DNA of 64,000 nt from Medicago truncatula (GCF_003473485.1 NC_053046.1:1002001-1066000), one strand, 5' to 3'. Shown: positions 33,915 to 48,296, counted from the first letter of the stretch. Made by a program: numbers and translations. The notes: generated by a model not told the origin, from the sequence alone.

Positions 33915-36900
33915 TTATAAATGCTGCCTCAAGTTTTGGGATAACAGAGAATTTGACACTTTGCGCAAAGGCAACCGTCTAGCCATTGGCTTCTGCCACC
34001 CGTATCTATCAAGGAATTCCTCAATCAGCCTATAAAATCAAATCGTTAATATATACTTCAAGGATAAAATTGGACAAATCAGTATATCACAAAGATTAAG
34101 CAACACACACATGCTGCAAAGGGCCTTCTGAGATTTAGCCAGCTCATGATCTGGGAAAGAATCTTCCAACCTAAAACTCAACCAAACATAGAGATCCAAG
34201 ACCTGCAGTTTTGGCACCAATAAAAACTCACAAATATACTAAATGAATTAAAATAGGGATTATAAACATTTTCCATCAAACTAAATGAAGGTAAACAATC
34301 GGAAACTCTGTATGGTGCTCATGGTTGTTAACCTGGTGGCTGAAGTTATGAAATTGTACACGACCATGACCATTTATTGGACCTTGACAGTTAAGTGTCT
34401 GGCTATCAAATCACTTCGAAGTGAAAGCTACTATTGGGTTTTGTTGGTGAGAATGGGTGTTCACTGTCTCACGGACATTAAACCAAACACACTATAGGTC
34501 ACAGCGCAACAAGCTTAATGTTGTGTCAGAGGATATAAAAATTAAAGCAACAGAAAAAACCTTGTGGATGGATTCCAGGTCCTTAAGAGCTTGAGGCGTC
34601 GTGGGTACTTTCAGTGTTCCTGGTGTAAATATTTCTCGAAGCCGGACAAGGCCTTTCTTCGCATAATTCTCTACAAACTGGTACAACATGCATCATGTCA
34701 ATTTTTTTACCATTCAAACTAACATCAACATATTTGACACTTACTAAATGTTAATTACCTGTGTCAGGCCTTGAGATGAAATCTCATCGTCCATGTCAGC
34801 TGGACTGAGTATTACGGAAATCAGTAAAAATGAAACTGAAAAGGTTAAATTATATAAAATACTGACACCCTAATCTATCAGGGTTTCAATTCATAGAAGC
34901 GTCCTTAAGATGTGGGTATTGCATTCTAAAAACGAAATTTTCTGAAAAGATATGAATGTACCTGATACAAAAAAGGTATTTATCACGCAATTCAAGGGGA
35001 AACTCATCAACAACAGCAGCCACTTTCTGGTGCCAATAAGTACAAAGTACAAACAACACCCGCAACAAAGTTTTTAGAAGGGAAATCAGTAAACAATCAA
35101 ATTATTGAGGGATATTAGATAAATGATACAGTAGTACTAATGAAGAGCAATATGACATTGATATGAAATGTTTATGATTCAATGACAAGACAGCTATTCA
35201 AAGACATACCAATACTTGGTCACAATTAACAATGAAATACTTTTCAGATAATTTGGCATTGTCAACAAAATGCTCCTGCAATATAAAAGTGATAGTAAAT
35301 ATATACTTTTGGGCAATAATGCGATAATACATTCTAATGTTAAGAAATCTAGGGAAATTCAACTTTGACAGTTTGACAGATGACGCGAACAGTATGTTTG
35401 TTAACACCTGCCCATTTACTATTTAGTAATTATTAATCACATACAATTTCTCTTCGTACTTGCAGTCTTGCTTTAAGCCTTTGACAACAATTAAAACTAT
35501 GTACCTCACAAATTCCTAGTTATATAGTAAGTGTATGTGGTTCTACCGTGGACAAATTTGATTTTGAATGAATGATGTCTGTGGTCTATATTATAGACCA
35601 CATACATCATTTATTCAATGAACCTAAAAAAAGAAAAGTTACTTATAATTGAGACCGTAGGGAGTATTTTTCTTTGTACTTGCAGTCTTGCTTTGACAAT
35701 CATTAAAACTATGTACCTCACAAACTTCTAGTTATATAGTAAGTGTATGTGGTTCTACCGTGGACAGATTTGATTTTGAATGAATTGATTTTGTAACACT
35801 TATTCTAGTTAAAAGTGATTTGAAAGTAAAAAGGAATATATTTGGAAACAATAACAAAGAAAGTGATTTTTAAACACATTCCGTGGGGCAAAAAAATACT
35901 CATAATAGCTCCGAATAGGCGATGTGAATTGATTTTAGGGCTAACTCAAAAGAGTCTAAAATGTATTTTTACGGTGGAATTATGTTTCATACACTTAAAT
36001 TTGAGTTTGATGGTTTCCGACATGCAACTAAACAAGCACAAAACTCACCAGTACTTGATAGAAACCAGCTTGGGGGTGTAACCGTGAATACATATACAAC
36101 AGTTCGTAGGAGGGAAGTAGTCCAGCACGCTGCATAAGAATATATATTACACAAATCATCAATGAAAGAATTGAAATAAAGTAAACAAAATTCAGATAAA
36201 GGTGTATACTTACTAGAAGCTTCTTTATTTTCAGTTTCTCCTACACTACATACATATTTAGTAGTACAGAGTAATTAGGCATTACGTGGTCAGGTTACCT
36301 CCAAAATGGGTGATGGAGAGTCCAATGCTGAATGAAGCAAAGGTAAATCGTCTCCTGACATGCACGTTACTTCTCCGAGAGGGAAATTTGACCCATATCT
36401 ACCAGCTCTCCCTGCATGAATATACACATTCAAGTAAAGCGAAAATAATGTATGATGCACAATCAAATATACAGGACATATTACTCCAAATCTTCACATT
36501 ATTACAATAAAATATAAAAATAAAATCTGCTAGAACAGTAAATAATAGAGATTTGACTTTAGTGATCATTTTTTAAAACCTGAAGTTTATGCTAAATCAA
36601 TAAACATTAAAAACAAATTGATTCAAATATATAAAACAAGACAGAAAAATCAAAATTAATAGAGCCTAGCTCCCTCAAGGAGAAACAATAGATTGAGTTG
36701 AGTAGAGTGAGAGAAGAGATGTGAAAAAGGGCATGTTGAAGCCCAAAGATTAGGAATGAAAATAAAACTAAAACCAGAAGTTTAATCTTTTTTATAATGC
36801 TGCAAAGGTTTTCCAGGACATGTATAGACTGTCCCACATAGAATCTTGACATAAACATAAATAACTTTGCTGCATTATCCAGAATAATCAGCATTCCAAA

Positions 36901-39546
36901 GGATGATATAAATAGAAAGAATGTTTTGACACCTGCTTATCCAAGCTAAATTAGTTCATTTAAATTCACTACACAACAGGTATAGCTGGCCAGCCTCATA
37001 TTAAAATACAAGTGTAAAAAAATTATGAAGGCTATCCACTGGTCAAAAGTTAATTTGACATTTACAGAATCACCCAAAAAAATTCCCTTTTCTCTTATTG
37101 GACATAAATATATCTATTTATTGACAAAAAAACATAAATTATCAGAGTTATCATATATCAGCTACAGTCATTTAATCAAATTCTGGAGCAATGTCAATCT
37201 GCTTCAAATAATTACATACTACCTGCAATCTGTTTGATCTCAGGTACAGTCAGATCTCGCATCTGAAAACCATCAAACTTCTGCATCGTTGAAAAAATGA
37301 TCCTAGAGATGTTTAGATTAAGGCCCATTCCAATGGCATCACTGGCCACAAGAACATCAAACTCGCTACTTGCATCATTGAACATGCTTGCCTGCAGTCC
37401 TAATGAAACTTTGAACTCAGCAAATCATTGGCAGATGGGGACAATACAAAGGAAAGGTGAAACATTTATCAACATATCTTGATAAATATAGTAAGTTAAT
37501 TATGGTAAGCCTATAAGTGCACAGGAAAGGAGAAGGAATTTCCCAACAAAACCATGAAATAACACTAAAACCATATAAACTGATAATAGCCAACATGAAG
37601 GTTTTTGTCTGAATTAGAAATACAAAAGACGCAAAAGAACAAAACAGAGGAAAAATATTATTGTATGGGATGTAAACGTTAAAACCTAAAGATCAAATTC
37701 CCATGAAACAAGTGTAATTCAAAAGGGAAACCTAAAACTTCTAAGAAAAAGGTGGGAGCTCAGACCTGTCTTGTTCGAGTCTCTGGTGGCAGTGAACCAT
37801 ATACTACCGAACAAAGATGCTTTCCTTCTCTCTCAATTCGTTTCTGAGCAATATGAATGTCCACTTTAACAAGTTAGTCCACAGTACATAAACAAAATTT
37901 CCAAAATGCAATTAAATTTGTTGAATTCAAAATAGGTTAGCAGTCTGTCTTTTTTTTTTTTTTTTAACAGCAAATTTTATTAATAATGCAACAATCCGAA
38001 TATAAGACATTATCAAATTGGGCCAATACAAAAGAACAAGTACTGCTATAGCAGTAAACACCCGAAAGCAACAAAGAAACACAACAAGCACCTAAATAAC
38101 AAAAAACTCCAACACAAGGCAACTCATGATGCCAATATCCACCACCATGCTGTTGCACACCAACACCAAAGAACCTCCCACATAAACCCCAAAACAAAAC
38201 CACATTATGTTACAATACATCTCCCGTATTCCAATTCAAATTCCCAGGTTCCAAATCACCTATTCAAACAATCAGTAGGATCAAAAGATCCCACCCCACA
38301 TAACTCTTCTCTTCTTCCCAGTCACCAACCGCCCTATCCACAGACTGATTCCCCTAACACCAATTGAGCGAAATCCCGTAACTATCAACAACAAACACCT
38401 CTGCCTCAGCAAAGACCCTCTGATCCTCATCCTAACCAACTAAACATCCCAAATCGAACTACTCTCTCCCTACTCCTCATCCTTCCTACACTCTTCAATC
38501 TTCTTCAACAACCCATCAATTAAACGCCATTCCCTCAGACACAATCATCGCCCTTTCGTGACATAGCAAGGGAACGAAACACCAACACAGTTTGAGAGTG
38601 AGTCTGCACAAAACAACAAAACCCCAGTCCGCCGGATATGACACCGTTAACAAGCCCAAAATCTAGAATTTAGAATTTGATTCCCGATCTCGAAACAAAA
38701 GCGATCGGCCCACCAAAACTCAAAAATAGATTGTGAAGGAAGTCAAGAATGGTGGTGCAGTGGCGCAATGAACAGAAACAAATCACTGAAGGAGTCCAGA
38801 TTCGGTGTTACTGTTTGTCGAAAAACCAGTTCAGGCAGAAGAGAGTCACCAGAAGGAGCTAGATAAGGAACCAGTCGCGGCGGCACTGGCTACATAAACC
38901 ACCTATTCAAAGCTATAAATCACCTATTCAAACCCCTATAACAGCCACCGGCTTCAAATAGCCAGATACCCACGACAACAAACAGGCCGAAAGCAACTTA
39001 TAGATAAACCACCAAACGAGCTTCCAGTCTACAATCCTCCAATTGTCAAATCACGATAAAACGTGCTATGAAATCAATAGACACGGATATGGTCTGGTAG
39101 AAGAAAGCATAGAATGGGAAAGAAAGATGAACAGGAACTAATGATTAAAAGTTTTTTTTTTTTTAAGGAACTAATGATTAAAAGATTGTTGAAGCGAAGT
39201 TGAGAAAAATATTATATCCCATCATTCCATCTTCCAGCACATAGAATTCTGGCAATTTATCTATTATCTCCATTTCATATATTCATTAGCAGAAATAGCA
39301 CCAGCAACATGACTACAGACACTTTAAGTTGTAATGTTCAATTAGATGCTAAAAGATTGGAGTGAATTAATTTCTGATTCTAGTTGTGAACTATATCATA
39401 GTAGAGATAAGACAATACAATCAAGTGCTAGCTAAATTTAGTAGTGGGTCGATGTTATAGAAAAAATGCAAAGTGCATAAGGAAATTTATAATTAAAGTT
39501 GCAAACTGATTATTGTTTTGAATTCAGAACACCAAAATAGCAAAAA

Positions 39547-39627
<81 letters not shown>

Positions 39628-42378
39628 CACGTGAATTTTCTACATGTATCTCCCGTATCTCGTACTAAATAAATTAAAAAGATGTTAAAGTTCACCTTCA
39701 ATTTGTATATATCCCGGCGTGAAAAGGTAACTATGCAATCACCGTTTCTTACATCAGACAAGGATCGAAGAGGAACCTTCATTGGGACTAAAGGTGACAA
39801 TCTCTCATAATATTGAACCTGCAGTACATATGAAGAAAAAAAAATCCGTCGGAGAGATTCAAACTGCATTTTAATAAAACTAGTATAAAGCATCATGAGC
39901 AAACAGAGAGCCTCAAGAACAGTTTTTACCATAATGGTCAATTCATGGTGTTGAAATTTGGGGCCTAACTCATCGTCACAAAACCGGTTTGTAAGGTGAG
40001 GAGTGCCTCCTCTTTATAAACTCTTCTCAAGAGTGCTATCTATCCGATGTGGGACTAAATCCACCCCCTCAAAGCCAACACAATGAAGGTGTTGGAGGCT
40101 GCAATGTAGGCTAACCAAAGGTTGCAATTTAGGCGACTAGGGGGGACTGCAATTAAGGCGGAATTTCCAACACACCCCCTCACGCTTCAGCCCTGCCCAA
40201 TGGGTCTGAAGCGTGGACGATGCGGGAAGCCCAACGATAGATCTAGGATAGGCTCTGATACCATGTTAGAAATGGTGGTTGGGCCTAACACAACCCCACA
40301 AATTGCCTCCTCTATATAAACTCTTTGGGCTCTGATACCATATTGAAATTTTTGGGCTCTGTTGGGTCACTGAGGGGAGCTAGGGGGACCGTCCACATCG
40401 AGGCTAGAACAACCGCACAAGTGAGAGAGACGCCACACTCTTACCAAAAACCTTAAGGTTATAGGTTTATGGGTCCTCTTACTTATAAAGTGTTCATCCT
40501 TTACTTTTCTATCCGATGTGGGACATATAACTCACACTTGTACACAACACATGGGAATGAAGTTACTATAACTAATAATTTATCTAGTATTCTAGTTTAT
40601 CTGTCCCATTCCCACCCCCTTATCCCAAAAAAGATAATGTTTTCATAGATTATTCCGAGACTCAATGGAGAACATAAGTTTCAATACCTCAAGCTCATCA
40701 CCAGTAATATCCAATATCTCTTGAATAAGAGGAACAGCAGCTGGATCACCACAGAGGTGAAGTTCATCGGCAGCAATGCCTAACAAAGCACGTGTAAAAG
40801 AATAGCCCCTTGTATTACACCCCAACATCTAAATGCAGAAAGCAAGATAAAGATTAACATAGAAAATTATTCACAATAACAAGCATAAGGTGAAAAACCT
40901 ATATATGCTTATATTTTCATAAAGTAACAAGATATGAAAAAATGACCAGCAACGCTCACAAAGCCATCTATGTTTTCCACAATGCAGATGCTTCAATCAT
41001 GAATAAATTATTTTAACTCTAAACTAATAATAGTAATACCATTAAAATAGAATAACTGATGTGACATGATTATGATAAGAACAAGATGTTTAAGATGTGA
41101 AATAATTATGTTGGCTCATATAAAACCAAAAAGGAGTCTCAAAATGAAAATTTAACTTGCCTGAATTTCATCAATAACAGCACATTTATAATCAGTTGAT
41201 ACATCAGCCATTTCAACTGTAACAGCCTTATGATGTGCACCCTCAACTTCATCTCTCTCCTGACCTGTTATGAGATCACAAGGAACATTTGCCTTGTTCA
41301 ATCGCTTTGCTACCTCCCAAGCCAACAATCTTAAAGGGCCACAATATATTCCTACAAAGCAAAAAACGAAACTACTAAATTACCCAGCTTACCATATTTT
41401 CATCAACATTACAGATTAACCATTGCCATTTCAAAAGATTGAGAAGCAATTTACCAGAAGCACTCGACTGAAGTTGCTTCAGAGCTTGATATGTTTTACC
41501 ACTATTAGTGGGACCAACATGCAGGAAAACCCTGCGACGTTTCCTCCTAGCCAACGGATACCATGTATGAGGGCAACTAAAACAAACAGGAAACAAACAT
41601 CAGCTTTCACAACCATTAAATGTAAACAAAAAATGACGATATAATCATGACCGTTGCATCACATCTTTAGCACAATATACAATATTAAAAATTACCCATA
41701 ATCTCAACTTATAGAAAGCAAGCATAGGCAAAAAGAGATTCCATCTGAAAGATAACACACTTCAATGGCAATGAAACATGTCTCTAAAGATTTACAAGTA
41801 TATCTAACTTCATATAACAACCTTTGACATAAAGAAAAAACAAACTAGAGTTGTGTTATTTGAACATCAAAATTCAGACACCAATGTGACACAATATATG
41901 TTTATCTCTCTATCTCTTACTTTTTATCTTCTACAACCTATATGCATTAATATACGGTATACATAAAAACTAAAGGACAACGATTTGACATGAAAATATC
42001 ATTTCTCTTCAAACTAACATAACATGGCACATTGAATACCTATGGAACATGCATGTATATATACATACTTACGTCATGTCGGTAATTTCATTTCGGATGG
42101 AACCGGAAGCAGAACCATAACTGCGACTATATGGATGTAAACTGTTTAAAGCAGCACCTAAACATTCAAATTTGGCTTGAAAGTACGGGCAAAATTGCTC
42201 CTTATAATTACCTGATATACCAACATAATAGCAATACGTAAGTATTCGTCGGAATTCAAACATAATAAAAAATATATATAAAAATTGAGAAAAATTGATT
42301 TGACGGTGAACTTAGGAGCTCACCGGTAAGAGAACGAGCGAGGAGGTTGGAGTTGCGGCGAAGAAGAAAGGAAGCCAT
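33915..42378 (-). CDS. SUV3: ATP-dependent RNA helicase SUV3, mitochondrial
   Basis: A 16-exon gene, 570 aa (AtSUV3 is close to this length). SUV3 unwinds RNA for mitochondrial RNA turnover with an exoribonuclease (family knowledge). Exons on the minus strand: 42378-42324, 42211-42073, 41576-41455, 41351-41161, 40828-40688, 39818-39696, 37843-37766, 37391-37223, 36411-36299, 36129-36049, 35275-35210, 35026-34962, 34804-34759, 34677-34561, 34202-34111 and 34029-33915. All phases join in frame. Motif I is GPTNSGKT (86-93), motif II DEIQ (166-169), motif [10 protein letters not shown] (300-308) and motif VI QIAGRAGR (337-344). The N-terminus [16 protein letters not shown] is a typical mitochondrial presequence. 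The C-terminal SUV3 domain is complete. Intron 4 uses a GC donor (CAG|GCAAGT). Intron 5 and intron 6 are long and full of repeats. Confidence 0.94.
35459..35785. repeat. Direct repeat split by a decayed MITE, in SUV3 intron 10
   Basis: The segment CTTGCAGTCTTGCTTT ... GTGGTTCTACCGTGGACA occurs at 35459-35572 and again at 35681-35785. Between them is a Stowaway-like remnant with the palindrome TGGTCTATATTATAGACCA and a terminal ACCGTAGGGAGTA. The MITE insertion appears tied to the local duplication. Confidence 0.6.
37950..39132 (-). mobile_element. LINE-type retrotransposon 3' end in SUV3 intron 6
   Basis: The plus strand opens with a run of 16 T followed by AACAGCAAATTTTATTAATAA. On the minus strand this is a poly(A) tail preceded by an AATAAA-like site and a GC-richer, gene-like segment. 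The rest up to about 39130 is unlike the AT-rich host intron. It lies in the same orientation as SUV3. The upstream boundary is uncertain and no reverse transcriptase motif was found. Confidence 0.5.
39133..39184. repeat. 19-bp direct repeat around an oligo(T) run
   Basis: AGGAACTAATGATTAAAAG appears at 39133-39151 and 39166-39184, separated only by 13 T and one A. This looks like a target duplication around a poly(A)-only insertion in the minus-strand sense. Confidence 0.85.
39550..39624. repeat. (TA)n microsatellite in SUV3 intron 6
   Basis: About 37 TA units, interrupted only at the ends. Confidence 0.95.
39955..40560 (-). mobile_element. TRIM/LTR-type debris in SUV3 intron 5
   Basis: GGCTCTGATACCAT occurs at about 40252 and 40327. 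On the minus strand this reads ATGGTATCAGAGCC, the primer-binding site complementary to initiator Met-tRNA. Next to it are LTR-like blocks with CTATCCGATGTGGGAC and TTGGGCCTAAC, each present in two diverged versions. No protein domain is present. The layout fits a miniature LTR element, nested or rearranged. Confidence 0.55.
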
Positions 42379-42686
42379 TGTTGTAGGAAAGGGTAAGAAG
42401 ATTGAAGTATAATAGAGTCAAATAGAAGAAAAAAGGGAATGAAATAATATCATGCGATAACGGTGCCGCCAGTGGTGGTGGTGGTGGTGGTGGGTGGATT
42501 TCCGAACCTCACTCTCCGCCTCTTCAAGCAACGTTAATTGTTTTTGGTTGGACCAAGCAACATTAATTAATTAATTAGCAAATTCATTTTTTTTAGGGGT
42601 ATTAGCAAATTATTTTTTCTTAAAGAATAATTAGCTAATAAATTATAAACTAACATGTTATCAATTGATCACTGACATTTTTTTTT

Positions 42687-43228
42687 GGCTTAAATGCTAT
42701 TTTGGTCCCTTAATTATTTAATTGATATCGCTTTGGTCCTTTAACTAAAAAAATATTGTTTGAGGATTTTAAGTTTTTTTTAGTCTCATTTTGGTCCCTT
42801 CTGTTAGGTTTCCGTTAGGGTTTTTAAAAAAAGTTAACTCCTGGACACGTGGCACCTTGTCATTGACTCTGAGTTTTTCTTTTTACAAAGCCAATGACAA
42901 AGTGACACGTGTCCCAGAGTTAACACGTGTCACCTTGTCATTGGTTCTGGGATTTTTTTTAAAAAAATAAAATATATATATTATAAAAAATTATTATTTT
43001 TTTATATAAAAAGTTTATATTTTGTAAAAAAAAAAAAAACAGAGCCAATGACAAGGTGACATGTGTCCACACTTAACGTTTTTAATTAAAACTAACGGAA
43101 ACCTAACAGAAGAGACCAAAACGAGACTAAAAAAAACATAAAATCCTCAAACAATTTTTTTTTAGTTTAGTTAAGGGACCAAAGCGATACCAATTAAATA
43201 GTTAAGAGACCAAAAGAGCATTTAAGCC
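42687..43228. mobile_element. Foldback element upstream of SUV3
   Basis: A 542-bp element beginning GGCTTAAATGCTATTTTGG and ending ...AAAGAGCATTTAAGCC, with long inverted arms (shared CTAACGGAAACCTAACAGAAG block). Flanks are runs of T that could be a 9-bp duplication. It is 309 bp above the SUV3 start codon and belongs to the same GGCTTAA-ended group as the elements near 21-24 kb. Confidence 0.85.
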
Positions 43229-44165
43229 TTTTTTTTTTATTTTTTTTTATAAACCTGTCAATTTGGATTTGAGCTTTTATATAAAACAGTATACGCAAAT
43301 AAATTAGTTTGTATGTATTATTTATAAGTTTGTCAAAGTAATTTTGGAAAAACTATTTTATAAAAATATAATTTTTCATTAGTGATAATTAATGAATTAA
43401 CATTAAAACTTTTTTATTTGTATTAACTATTTTTCATAAACTCAAATAAGTCAATACACATTGACCCTAATACTAGTAGTACTATTGGTTTGAGAGTGTT
43501 CTTGTTCGTCTCAATATCTCACTTTCAAATACTAAATTTCTAAAATAAAATGGGTCTTGTTAATAAGTGTTTTGAGGCACTCTTTAAATATTCTAAAATA
43601 AGAAATCATTATATAAAAAAGTCCAGTATTTCAATTTCCACTTGATTAAAACAAAATTCTAAAAAAATAATTATCACTCGACACTCTTTAAACTTATGAA
43701 ACTTATGAAAAAAATAATTCTAAAAGCCCTTAATTTATTAAACTTATGAAAATAGTTTTTTTAAAATCAAACTTTTTGTTCTTATATTTTTACATTTTTG
43801 TTTCAGGCACACGATTTTTGAAAAAAGATTAGACACTATTTAATTATTATTTTTTCTAACTTTTCAGCTTTTTGAGTGCGGGTGTAAATATTGTATCTAA
43901 AAATTCTACGTGCATTATCATACAAAAATAAGCTCTCTTTTTTTTCTTCTTCTAAAAACATGTATCCATATGAACATAATTGTGTTTACATGCACTAAAG
44001 TAAAAAACAAGCATTTCCTTTTAAAGACAGCAGGGAAACCGAGAAATTAAGGAGAAAAGAAGGAACGTGGACGGTTTAATGGAGAGGTACAAATAGAAAC
44101 AAATAATAAGACCTTCCTCTTCAATGGGGACAATACGCCAATAAGCAACTATAGCAACGCAATGG
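43229..44165. other. AT-rich spacer, presumed distal promoter of the first OPR gene
   Basis: No gene seen. The last 150 bp contain a block (AGGAACGTGGACGGTTTAAT) that recurs in front of the second intact OPR gene near 54517, so the promoter homology extends at least this far. Confidence 0.4.
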
Positions 44166-44235
44166 CACACGTCACCAAAAAGTTTTTGGTGGGGTATTTG
44201 ACTTTCCAGCACATACCATCCATATACTATAAATA
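44166..44235 (+). promoter_or_regulatory. OPR copy 1 promoter: TGACG element, TTGACT and TATA box
   Basis: CACACGTCACC at 44166-44176 contains a TGACG half-site on the minus strand (a TGA-bZIP site). A TTTGACTTTCC W-box-like core follows near 44198, and TATAAATA is at 44228-44235, about 100 bp before the ATG. The same three-part layout stands before OPR copy 2. Confidence 0.55.
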
Positions 44236-44335
44236 TAGATGCACCGGACCCTACCAACCCCCTCTCAATTTGAATTGCATATTTGCATCAAAATTTATTC
44301 AGTTATCACATTAATTTGATTTAATTGGTATCAAA

Positions 44336-46056
<1,721 letters not shown>

Positions 46057-46974
46057 AGAAAACAATGTTGTATTGTAGCATCCAAGGTTGGAAGTGGAAC
46101 CTCCATATTTAATAAGTTTTTTCTCCTTGCAAATTTGTTCACTTAATTAAGAATTTTGTTGCTTATAGTAGCATTTTTTATCCATACTAGCTTCACTGCT
46201 ACGACACACAGTGTGTAAACTATTATGTACCTGATATTTTATACCATATGAGCTTTGTGTTTGATAGGTTCCTGGAATTAAAGAGAAGAAGTGTATTAGA
46301 AAATGGAGAAAAACTCATAGTAGCCATCATTTATTTTTCTAGCATTGTTTATACATCTAGTTCGAGCATAATAGTAAAGGAATAGAGACGAGTCCTTAGC
46401 AGTTTATCCTAATTATCTTGGTGAATTGACAAAAAAGGAGTAAAAGCTCAAATTTAATTTTCTCTTCAAAGTTCTAAAGTAAATGGAAGCTTTTCATTTT
46501 CTCTGCAAAATGCCACTAGGCAATTGCTTGTTTGCAAAATCAGTTTGAAGCAGAATGTGTAATGAGAAGTAAATTAAAAGTACAGGTTAAAATACTACAA
46601 CTAAGAGTAGTTTACTACTACCTTGATTTAAATAGGAGCTGAAAAACCAATTTTTATATAGTATTAGTTTCACCATCCTTAAGTCATATATACGAAGTCT
46701 CATGGAATTTCTTGTCCAATTTGAATATAAATAAAAAACAAATAGAAATCAGAAGAACATTTAAATTTGAAAGAACTGTGATTTGTGAACACATTTGTAC
46801 ATTCGATGGTTCTTGTCGATGCCATAAATTACTTACATGTTATATTTTATGAAAAATCATACAAAGAAATATTATACTGTAACAGCAAATGAAAAAACAA
46901 AGAAACATGCACTGAAGATTATCTATTGTTCACAATGAAAAATATTTATGAATTAAAGTAACACTAATGACCAT
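46057..46974. other. Spacer 3' of OPR copy 1
   Basis: The first 150 bp (GAAGAAAACAATGTTGTATT and on) are homologous to the flank of OPR copy 2 and probably contain the 3' untranslated region. Nothing else is recognised up to the MULE target duplication. Confidence 0.4.
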
Positions 46975-47044
46975 TTTACAAGGGAGAATTGTTGTTCCCA
47001 CGTGTGATAAGGCTGTGCCACACTAATAAAATACGATTTTACCC

Positions 47045-47125
47045 CCTCGGCAGTTAACTGCCGAGGAATTTGAATTTCGGCTGCAGTTAATTACCGAGGA
47101 AATCCTCGATAGTTAACTGCCGAGG
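47045..47125. repeat. Palindrome array at the left MULE end
   Basis: A perfect 22-bp palindrome (arms CCTCGGCAGTT, centre GTTAAC) lies at 47045-47066. A near copy lies at 47104-47125 and a weaker one between them. The same 22-bp palindrome stands at 51669-51690 in the right end. Such repeated hairpins near both ends may be transposase binding or regulatory sites. Confidence 0.85.
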
Positions 47126-47322
47126 AAATGTTTCATCAGATGAAACAGCCACCTGCTCCCCCTACACACTATTTTCTTCATCAACTTCATTTCCACCTCC
47201 ATTCAATCCCAAAATCCAATTTTTCTTTAATCAATTCTTGATCCAAAATCATTCAAGCATCAAGCATAGGAGGTATCAACACACTTTTGACGTAAAAAAA
47301 CAGGTATTGTGCATTTTATTCG

Positions 47323-47923
47323 ATAATGTATCAAAATATTTCTTGGAAGCATCTTGCTCTTGGTCAAGTCACGTACAATATTCTTGTCGTCCTCCTTTAA
47401 TCTACCGGCAAGAATGTGTCCTTCTAAAGCCGGCTCCATGGCATGGTTGTGAACTCCATTAAGAATGTTCAATCCCCATTCCTTTGTTTGCTTACTTTGA
47501 TATCCACTAATCATGAACAAGCACCCACATTTTCTTGAGCCCGTTCTCGCATGCTTCGGTTTTTTTTTCCGGCACTTTGTGAGTTCCACTCCTTTCACAC
47601 ACTAGCCGGAACATTGGATTGATCAAGCTTGATCTTTGTGTGACAATTGTAAATCCCGCCTTATTTGCTTGATGACGCACCCACTCAAGCAATTCATCTC
47701 TATCTTTCGATTTAACGTCGTCTGAAAAAAACCTAGCCGTGTCGACCTCGTGGGCTTGAAGTGGGAGGACACCGGAGCCGCCAACATACTTTGAAGCTTC
47801 AACATGGACGGAAACTCCATCAATGTTTGGTTTCGCTTCAACCTTAGGCGGTTTGACATCTCCGGAATTTTCGACAAAATTTTGTTTTGTCTCTTCCGGA
47901 ACATCTTTTGCGTTCTCTACCAT
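47323..47923 (-). pseudogene. MULE transposase N-terminal part, FAR1-like zinc domain, inverted
   Basis: From ATG at 47923 on the minus strand the frame reads MVENAKDVPEETKQNF, then an ARFFSDDVKSKDRDELLEWV region, FRLVCERSGTHKVP and, after a one-base slip at a run of nine A (about 47560-47568), TGSRKCGCLFMISGYQ...WGLNILNGVHNHAMEP and AGRLKEDDKNIVRDLTKSKM. This is the Cys/His FAR1-type DNA-binding region that normally precedes a MULE catalytic core. The homologous frame continues on the opposite strand at 48297, and about 78 bp around that junction are present in both orientations. After ILIH the minus-strand copy loses homology. Confidence 0.85.
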
Positions 47924-48080
47924 TACTATAATTAAACAACACATAAATATGAATTAACAACTAACTAATGTATAAACATCAATGCCATAATGAATTAAAA
48001 CAAAAAAAACAAAAGAAATTTTTTTTTGAAAATCTGGCAGTAGCTGCCATTTTTTCGTTGTGAAAATTTTTCACCAAGAG

Positions 48081-48296
48081 TTCCTCGGTATCTTACTACC
48101 GAGGTTTTCCTTAGCACTACACTACCGAAGTTACAAAAGTGTGTTGATACCCATAAAATAGGCAAAAAATATTTTGATACGTGACTTGACCAAGAGTTCC
48201 TCGGTATCTTACTACCGAGGTTTTCCTCGACACTACACTACTGAAGTTACAAAAGTGTGTTGATACCCATAAAATAGGCAAAAAATATTTAGATTA
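48081..48296. repeat. Tandem 116-bp repeat with palindromes, at the inversion junction
   Basis: Two copies with a 116-bp period start TTCCTCGGTATC at 48081 and 48197. Each carries an imperfect palindrome (CCTCGGTA...TACCGAGG) and the phrase AAAAGTGTGTTGATACCC. They sit between the inverted 5' half and the plus-strand core of the transposase gene. The phrase GTATCAACACACTTTT also occurs at 47271 on the other strand, at the far end of the inverted block. Confidence 0.8.

Noticed and set aside
39550-39624. (TA)n as a regulatory or cruciform site
   Set aside because: A plain intronic microsatellite; nothing nearby supports a function.
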